Below are positions 39,022 through 46,273 of a stretch of 46,273 nt of DNA, in pieces. Every line of letters begins with the position of its first letter. Within the stretch, counting starts at the first letter, position 1. A program made the translations under genes and the position numbers. This DNA is from Pseudomonadota bacterium. GTDB lineage: Bacteria > Pseudomonadota > Gammaproteobacteria > Burkholderiales > Burkholderiaceae_C. The notes beneath the pieces are model-generated. The model did no database searches. It worked only from the letters and a program-made list of their open reading frames with translations, and was not told where the DNA came from. The DNA lies in NCBI GenBank assembly GCA_021783695.1, contig JAJXTO010000020.1, forward strand, positions 1 through 46,273, in the 5' to 3' direction.

Positions 39022-40608
39022 ATGCCATCCCGGACACCGGCTTTCTCCGAGAATGCACAGATGACGACCGCCTCACTGGATTTTCCTGCCTCTGCCTCTG
39101 CCGCACCAAGCACTCGGCGCTGGCCGCTGCTGGAGCAGAGCTACGCCACGCTGGGGAGCGACTTCAGTCTGCCCGTGGCCGTCAGCCCCCTGCCCGACCC
39201 CGTGCTGGTGGCAAGCAGCGCCGAAGCTGCGGCGCTGGTCGGCCTGACTCCTCCTCGCACCGCAGACGAAGAACACGATTGGGCACTGGCCTTCGGCGGG
39301 CATGTCGAGGCGGTCAGCGGCAATAGCCGCGCAACGGTGTACGCCGGCCATCAGTTCGGCAACTGGGCCGGTCAACTAGGCGATGGCCGTGCGCTGCTGC
39401 TGGGCGACTGGGCCGATGCGGACGGCGGGCAGCACAGTGGCGGCTACCCCAGTTGGGAAGTCCAGTTCAAAGGCAGTGGCCTCACCCCGTTTTCGCGTAT
39501 GGGCGACGGCTGGGCGGTGCTGCGCTCGTCCATCCGCGAATTTCTGTGCTCGGAGGCCATGGCTGCGCTCGGTGTACCCACTACGCGGGCGCTGTGTCTG
39601 GTCGGGTCGAGCAGGCGGGTGCGGCGCGAGCGCATGGAAACCGCCGCCATGGTCACACGCCTGTCGCCGAGCTTTGTGCGCTTCGGCCATTTCGAGCATT
39701 TCAGCTACAGCGGCCAGACCGCGCAGTTGCTCCAGTTGACCGACTGGGTGATTGCGCGCTACTGCCCGGAGTGCGCAGCCGCGGCACAGCCCGCCCTCGC
39801 CCTGCTGCAATGGGTTGTGGCGCGCACCGCGCGGCTGATTGCGCGCTGGCAGGCGGTGGGCTTCATTCACGGAGTGATGAATACCGACAATATGTCCATC
39901 CTGGGCTGGACCATTGATTACGGCCCCTTCGCCTTCCTTGATGCCTACGACCCACTGCATACCCCCAACACCACCGACCGTGGCGGGCGCTATGCCTACG
40001 GGCGGCAACCCGCGATCGCGCACTGGAATCTGCTGGCGCTCGGCCAGGCCCTGCTGCCGCTGATCGACAAGCCGGAGCACGCGCTTGAAGCGGTCGACAC
40101 CTTCCGTCCGCAGTATGTGCAGGCGATGCAGCAGCAACTCGCCGCGAAGCTGGGCCTGGAACAGCTGCAGCACGACGATGGCGATCTGTTCCAGGACCTG
40201 CTCGACGTCATGGCGGTCAACCGCAGCGACTGGACCCTGACCTTCCGCCTGCTCGCCCAGCTTTGCGCCGATCCGCAGGCAGACATCCCGGCGCCCTTGG
40301 CGGCGCAATTCGCGCGCGACCCGGCGCGGTTCTCCACCTGGGTCATGCGCTACCGCGCCCGCCTGCATGCCGAGCCACGTGACGACGCCGCCCGCATGCA
40401 GGCCATGCATGCAGTCAATCCCGCCATCGTGTTGCGCCATCACCTTGCGCAGGCTGCCATCGCCCGGGCCGAGGACGGCGACTTTTCCGAGGTCAGACAG
40501 CTGCTGGACGCATTGCGCCGCCCCTTCGATGCACACGCCCTGCCTGCGCACTACACCGCCCCGCCGAAGGACGACGCACCGCCCGCGCGTCTGTCCTGCT
40601 CATCCTGA
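39022..40608 (+). CDS. selO: Protein adenylyltransferase SelO (pseudokinase fold)
   Basis: 528 residues. SelO transfers AMP to Ser, Thr and Tyr of proteins and is linked to redox stress. [18 protein letters not shown] is the glycine-rich signature; [20 protein letters not shown] and [24 protein letters not shown] hold the catalytic and metal residues. It ends SCSS, with the conserved C-terminal Cys that is replaced by selenocysteine in animals. AGGA lies before the ATG at 39022; ATG 39061 is an alternative. It lies 11 nt upstream of msrB, and the pair forms an oxidative-stress unit. Confidence 0.93.
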   Translation: MPSRTPAFSENAQMTTASLDFPASASAAPSTRRWPLLEQSYATLGSDFSLPVAVSPLPDPVLVASSAEAAALVGLTPPRTADEEHDWALAFGGHVEAVSGNSRATVYAGHQFGNWAGQLGDGRALLLGDWADADGGQHSGGYPSWEVQFKGSGLTPFSRMGDGWAVLRSSIREFLCSEAMAALGVPTTRALCLVGSSRRVRRERMETAAMVTRLSPSFVRFGHFEHFSYSGQTAQLLQLTDWVIARYCPECAAAAQPALALLQWVVARTARLIARWQAVGFIHGVMNTDNMSILGWTIDYGPFAFLDAYDPLHTPNTTDRGGRYAYGRQPAIAHWNLLALGQALLPLIDKPEHALEAVDTFRPQYVQAMQQQLAAKLGLEQLQHDDGDLFQDLLDVMAVNRSDWTLTFRLLAQLCADPQADIPAPLAAQFARDPARFSTWVMRYRARLHAEPRDDAARMQAMHAVNPAIVLRHHLAQAAIARAEDGDFSEVRQLLDALRRPFDAHALPAHYTAPPKDDAPPARLSCSS

Positions 40609-40619
40609 AAGGAAACCTC

Positions 40620-41033
40620 ATGTCCAAGCCCGCCACCGAAGACCCGAACGACCCCGTCTGGCGCAGCAAACTCAGCGACGAACAGTACCGCGTGACCCGC
40701 TGCAGCGCCACCGAACCGCCGTTCACCGGCATCTACTGGGATCATCACGGCGACGGCATCTACCGCTGCGTGTGCTGCAGCACGCCCTTGTTCGATTCAC
40801 GCACCAAGTTCGATTCGGGCAGCGGCTGGCCCAGCTTCTGGCAACCCACGGCGCAGGCCGTCATCCGTGAAGTGCGCGACGTCAGCCACGGCATGGTGCG
40901 CACCGAGGTGCAATGCGGGCAATGCGGCGCCCATCTCGGCCATGTCTTCCCCGACGGCCCCAACCCCACCGGTCTGCGCTACTGCATCAACTCCGCCGCG
41001 CTGGACTTCGCCGATCGCTCGTCCGCCGACTGA
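40620..41033 (+). CDS. msrB: Peptide methionine-R-sulfoxide reductase
   Basis: 137 residues. Reduces methionine-R-sulfoxide in damaged proteins. Zinc ligands are Cys50, Cys53, Cys99 and Cys102 (YRCVCC, VQCGQCG). The catalytic Cys122 sits in RYCINSAAL, and [11 protein letters not shown] and [10 protein letters not shown] are standard. AAAGGA precedes the ATG. Starts 11 nt after selO. Cys52 is an extra residue next to the zinc site. Confidence 0.96.
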   Translation: MSKPATEDPNDPVWRSKLSDEQYRVTRCSATEPPFTGIYWDHHGDGIYRCVCCSTPLFDSRTKFDSGSGWPSFWQPTAQAVIREVRDVSHGMVRTEVQCGQCGAHLGHVFPDGPNPTGLRYCINSAALDFADRSSAD

Positions 41034-41128
41034 GGCGCTGCAACTGCCGGGAACTGTCGCCGGACGAGCGCACTCCATACCTCAGCAGCCGCGCAGCATG
41101 GCGGCTTTGTGAGAAAGGAGAAAGTGAC

Positions 41129-41248
41129 ATGTCTCTGGCAGAACTGGTGCTCTATCTGCTCGTCGTCGGCGTGATTGGCTTGGGCGTTGGGCTCGTGGCG
41201 CAATTCTGGCGTGAAGCCCGCTCCACCCCGCCATCAGCGCGCAAGTAA
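41129..41248 (+). CDS. Small single-pass membrane protein, 39 residues
   Basis: A short gene with a strong ribosome-binding site (AGGAG, 8 nt before the ATG). The product is one hydrophobic helix (about 4-26, LVLYLLVVGVIGLGVGLVAQF) and a basic tail (WREARSTPPSARK). It lies 95 nt after msrB and converges on hemH with 11 nt between. No family was recognised. Strong spacing and membrane pattern support it, but the size leaves some doubt. Confidence 0.6.
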   Translation: MSLAELVLYLLVVGVIGLGVGLVAQFWREARSTPPSARK

Positions 41249-41259
41249 GCCGGTTTGAA

Positions 41260-42357
41260 TCAGACGAGGTTTCTGGCGCCCATGGCCTGTGCCAGGCTGC
41301 GGGTTCGAGCGAGCGCCGCCTGATCGGGCAAGGTCTGGGTGTTCCAGCCTTGCAGATGCGTTTCAAGCAGGCCGCTGAAGGCCCGCGCCCAATGCGGATC
41401 GGCGTTCAGACAGTCGATGTAGCGGTAGGTTTTGCCCCCGCTGGATAGAAAAGCCTCTTTGCCTTCCATGGCGATTTCTTCCAGGGTTTCAAGACAGTCC
41501 ACACTGAACCCCGGACAAACCACATCCACCCGCCCGACACCCTCTTGCGCCAGCTTGCGCAAGGTGGGCTCGGTATAGGGCTGAAGCCATTCCTGCTTGC
41601 CAAAGCGCGACTGAAAAGTCACCAGATAGTCCGCGGCGGAGAGTTGCAGCCGCTCGGCAAGCAGGCGACCGGTTTGATGACACTCGCAGTGATACGGATC
41701 ACCGAGTTTGAGAGTGCGCGCGGGCATACCGTGGAAACTCATCACCAGTTTGTCGGGCCTACCGTGTTGCTGCCAATCCGCTCCGATTTTGTGGGCCAGG
41801 GCGTCGATATAGGCCGCAACATCGTGAAAGTGGTTGAGCACTCGCAGTTCGGGAACGCGACGGTTACGGCGTGTCCACGCGGTGACCGCATCCAGCGTGG
41901 AGGCCGTGGTGGCGGCGCAGTATTGCGGGTAAAGCGGCACGAGCAGGATGCGAGTGACGTTCTGCCGCGCCAGGTCGTCCAGCACGCTGACGACCGAAGG
42001 ATTGCCGTAGCGCATGGCGTAGCGCACCTGCAGATGGTGACCGCGCGTGGCCAGCTCGGCGGCGACGGCCTGCGTCAGGTCTGCGGTGCCAGTCTGCAGA
42101 GGGGATCCGCGCTCGGTCCACACCGTGGCGTATTTCGCTGCGGACTTGGACGAGCGGATCGGCAGGATGATGCCGTTGAGGATCAACCACCAGATGGGCT
42201 TCGGAATCTCGACCACCCGGGGATCGCTCAAAAACTCGCCAAGATACCGCCGCAGCGCAGGTGCAGTCGGTGCGTCCGGGGTTCCCAGATTGACGAGGAG
42301 GATGGCGGTCTTGGCGGGGGCGCCGTGTTGGTAAGCGGTCGGGTCGGAAAGGGACAT
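41260..42357 (-). CDS. hemH: Ferrochelatase
   Basis: 365 residues. Inserts Fe2+ into protoporphyrin IX in the last step of haem synthesis. The family opening AILLVNLGTPDAPTAPALRRYL is followed by the catalytic His in VMSFHGMPART; PLYPQYCAATTAS and TFQSRFGKQEWLQPYTEPTL are also conserved. The ATG at 42357 starts the conserved sequence; a longer frame goes 25 codons further without support. The 184-nt gap to the cyclase gene holds no clear feature. Confidence 0.95.
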   Translation of the reverse strand: MSLSDPTAYQHGAPAKTAILLVNLGTPDAPTAPALRRYLGEFLSDPRVVEIPKPIWWLILNGIILPIRSSKSAAKYATVWTERGSPLQTGTADLTQAVAAELATRGHHLQVRYAMRYGNPSVVSVLDDLARQNVTRILLVPLYPQYCAATTASTLDAVTAWTRRNRRVPELRVLNHFHDVAAYIDALAHKIGADWQQHGRPDKLVMSFHGMPARTLKLGDPYHCECHQTGRLLAERLQLSAADYLVTFQSRFGKQEWLQPYTEPTLRKLAQEGVGRVDVVCPGFSVDCLETLEEIAMEGKEAFLSSGGKTYRYIDCLNADPHWARAFSGLLETHLQGWNTQTLPDQAALARTRSLAQAMGARNLV

Positions 42358-42541
42358 GGGGGCAGTGGAGAATGCGAAATTAGTGCAATGTTGCACGCGA
42401 TCCGGAACATAAAAACGCGTCTTTGGCGCCATGGCGGCGTCGCAGATCCGCGCGATCCCTTCGTGTATCGCGGTGGTTTGCGCCTTGCCCTGAGGCCAGA
42501 TCCATCTTTTTGATTGGTTCCATCAAGCATGCCCCACTGCA

Positions 42542-43462
42542 CTAGTGCGGGTGAATCTGGAACATCACGGTGGGCGCGGTCGGGTCGGACGGTTTTGCGC
42601 CTAGGGTGATTTCGCCCTGTCCATGCAGCACGCATTCATTACGACGCAGGGCCAGGGTGGTGTCATTGCCGGTATAACGCACCCAGGTGCCGTTGCTGCT
42701 GAGGTCAGTCAGCATGAAATAGCTGCCCCGCCAATCGATGCGCGCATGCTGGCGCGACACCCGCAGATCGTTCACCATGAAATCCGCGCCATTCGTCCGC
42801 CCGATGACAATGGGCATCTGATCGGCGGAATAGTCCACGGCGAAATCCAGCCAGGACAGATTGAGTAACTGGCTGCTGTAGTCGATGCGCGAGGGCACTT
42901 GCGGCATGGTCTGGCCCATGTCGACCTGCGCCTCCCAATCCACCTGATGCACGGGCACCGGAACGTCGTAGCCGCGCAAAAAAATGGCTCCCAGGCTGCG
43001 CAGACGCCCCAGCAATTCCAGCGGCAGCGCCTCCATCACGGCATCGCCAATCAGAATCTGTCCGGCGCCCGCGGAGTCGGACAGGCGTGAAGCCGCATTG
43101 ACCGGATCGCCGAAGCAGTCGCCCGGGGCGAGCACGACGAAGCCGCGCGAGATGCCGATTTTGAGAGGGAGTTTTTGTCGGGCACCCGTGGCATCGACAG
43201 CGCCCGCATTGGAACAGGTGCGCTGGATGTCGATGCAGGCGTTGAGCGCCGAAGTATTGTGCTCAAAGGTTGCGAGGATGCCATCGCCCAGGGTTTTGAC
43301 CACCTCACCGCCGGCCACCTTCAGACTGCGCGCCATGTTCGACACCACTTGCGTGACCAGCGCAGTGGCTTCGGTATTGCCACGGGATTGAAAAAGTGCG
43401 GTGCTGCCAGCGACATCGGCAAAAACGATGGTGCGGACTGCAGTTTTTCGCGCTTGGGTCAT
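42542..43462 (-). CDS. Class III adenylate cyclase fused to FHA domain
   Basis: 306 residues. The cyclase domain (about 8-185) keeps both metal Asp residues (Asp16 in FADVAGST, and GDGILATF after VVKTL), the base-recognition Lys and Asp, and the transition-state Asn/Arg in GDPVNAASRLS, so it should make cAMP. A C-terminal FHA domain (about 215-306; VIGRTNGADFMVNDLRVSRQHARI, LSSNGTW) recognises phosphothreonine. No membrane segment. It lies between hemH and rpoD on the same strand, 56 nt after rpoD. A stand-alone CNBD protein is encoded about 6 kb away. Confidence 0.92.
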   Translation of the reverse strand: MTQARKTAVRTIVFADVAGSTALFQSRGNTEATALVTQVVSNMARSLKVAGGEVVKTLGDGILATFEHNTSALNACIDIQRTCSNAGAVDATGARQKLPLKIGISRGFVVLAPGDCFGDPVNAASRLSDSAGAGQILIGDAVMEALPLELLGRLRSLGAIFLRGYDVPVPVHQVDWEAQVDMGQTMPQVPSRIDYSSQLLNLSWLDFAVDYSADQMPIVIGRTNGADFMVNDLRVSRQHARIDWRGSYFMLTDLSSNGTWVRYTGNDTTLALRRNECVLHGQGEITLGAKPSDPTAPTVMFQIHPH

Positions 43463-43518
43463 GCCCGAAGTCTAGCGTGTGCGCCCGCTGGCTGTGTGCT
43501 GCCAGCGGGACAACGCGC

Positions 43519-45852
<2,334 letters not shown>

Positions 45853-45864
45853 GGTGGACCTCAA

Positions 45865-45884
45865 CCGGCCATTCGCGCGGCCGG
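45865..45884 (-). other. Hairpin in the rpoD leader
   Basis: CCGGCC (45865-45870) and GGCCGG (45879-45884) form a perfect six-base stem around an 8-nt loop, 12 nt upstream of the rpoD start codon. It is preceded in transcript order by a run of six T. It lies in the predicted leader near the ribosome-binding area, so it might affect translation. Confidence 0.4.
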
Positions 45885-45908
45885 AAAAAAGAAGGGAAAT
45901 TCAGCTGC

Positions 45909-45937
45909 AGTATGTAGGGTGAAACGGCAAAATTCAA
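45909..45937 (-). promoter_or_regulatory. Candidate sigma-70 promoter of rpoD
   Basis: TTGAAT (45932-45937), a 17-nt spacer and CATACT (45909-45914) on the minus strand, with a leader of about 50 nt to the ATG. Hexamer matches are 4 of 6 each. It is the best candidate in this gap. Confidence 0.5.
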
Positions 45938-46231
45938 AGTGCGGTGAACCCGGCTTGTGCAGGAAATAAGCGGTTCGCCACCAGCGTCTTCTGCGGCAAA
46001 TTGCAATAGGCTTGTGATCGTGGTTCCCGGCAAACCCGGCCTCGACACGCGTTCCAGTCGCCGACAAGCTCACCTGCTCCCGACTCGCGTCCGTAGAAGG
46101 ACGCCCTCACGGTCGTCCTGTTCCGTTTTTTGAACGCCATATCAGCCGATCTTCTTACGCGATTGACTCACACACGTCAGACTTGCTCAGATTAGAGTGT
46201 TCTTCTCTCAGGCAGTTCGATTGCAGATCGG
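45938..46231 (-). other. Region upstream of rpoD without a recognised gene
   Basis: About 290 nt between the rpoD promoter and the terminal repeats. A 68-codon minus-strand frame (45934-46140) starting MAFKKRNRTTVRASF has no recognisable family, no clear ribosome-binding site and a Cys/Arg-rich body; I do not call it a gene. No tRNA or terminator hairpin was found. Confidence 0.4.
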
Positions 46232-46273
46232 ACGTTTGCCCGGCTACGTTTGCCCTGCTACGTTTACCCGGCT
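46232..46273. repeat. Three tandem 14-bp repeats at the window edge
   Basis: ACGTTTGCCCGGCT (46232-46245), ACGTTTGCCCTGCT (46246-46259) and ACGTTTACCCGGCT (46260-46273) follow head to tail with one mismatch each from the first. The array runs to the last base, so more copies may lie beyond. Function unknown. Confidence 0.85.

Noticed and set aside
45934..46140. 68-residue minus-strand frame upstream of rpoD
   Set aside because: No ribosome-binding site, no family and overlap with the candidate rpoD promoter.

Overview
The window looks like a stretch of chromosome from a high-GC betaproteobacterium, most likely order Burkholderiales. This rests on the tRNA-Leu/tig/clpP/clpX/lon order, a large RpoD with a long Ala/Lys-rich and acidic N-terminus, glnA followed by a DUF4124 gene and ntrBC, and an acetoacetyl-CoA synthetase. 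A Thiomonas-like organism is possible, but I cannot confirm a genus by eye. No phage, plasmid, CRISPR or rRNA sequence was seen.

Layout. 1-6422 (minus strand): a tRNA-Ala/Glu/Asp cluster, then the protein quality-control block tig, clpP, clpX, lon, with tRNA-Leu just upstream of tig. 6545-7372: a squalene/phytoene-synthase-like protein that has lost its metal-binding aspartates. 7388-10657 (minus): an SDR, thioesterase and acetoacetyl-CoA synthetase operon. 10818-15559 (plus): a PAP2 phosphatase, moaA, an asparagine-synthase-type amidotransferase and a GNAT protein, ending at a decayed IS3-family insertion (about 15565-16001). 16170-18080: an OYE-family reductase and exonuclease III. 18108-22865 (minus): the nitrogen block glnA, DUF4124 gene, ntrB, ntrC. 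Upstream of glnA are a sigma-54-type promoter and NtrC-like enhancer sites that lie inside the 3' end of the next gene.

24059-27924 (plus) is an acyl-AMP ligase, acyl carrier protein, NAD-synthetase-like protein and HemK-like methyltransferase cassette. It resembles a small carrier-protein biosynthetic pathway and may connect with the asnB/GNAT pair upstream. 27852-30687 (minus) is a tightly overlapping operon for an outer-membrane barrel, a periplasmic FMN-binding protein, the flavin transferase ApbE and a four-helix, histidine-bearing membrane protein. It is best read as a flavin-based envelope electron-transfer system. These two loci are the best candidates for undescribed biology here.

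30935-36796 holds an arginine/lysine/ornithine decarboxylase, an nfeD/SPFH/DUF455 operon, a DUF2237 protein with an apparent signal peptide, and a CNBD protein. 36885-42357 holds marC, xerD, ogt, selO, msrB, a 39-residue membrane protein and hemH. 42542-46273 holds a class III adenylate cyclase fused to an FHA domain, rpoD with its leader, and three 14-bp tandem repeats running off the window edge.

All calls come from reading motifs by eye. Family names follow sequence signatures; pathway roles for the two candidate loci are inference.
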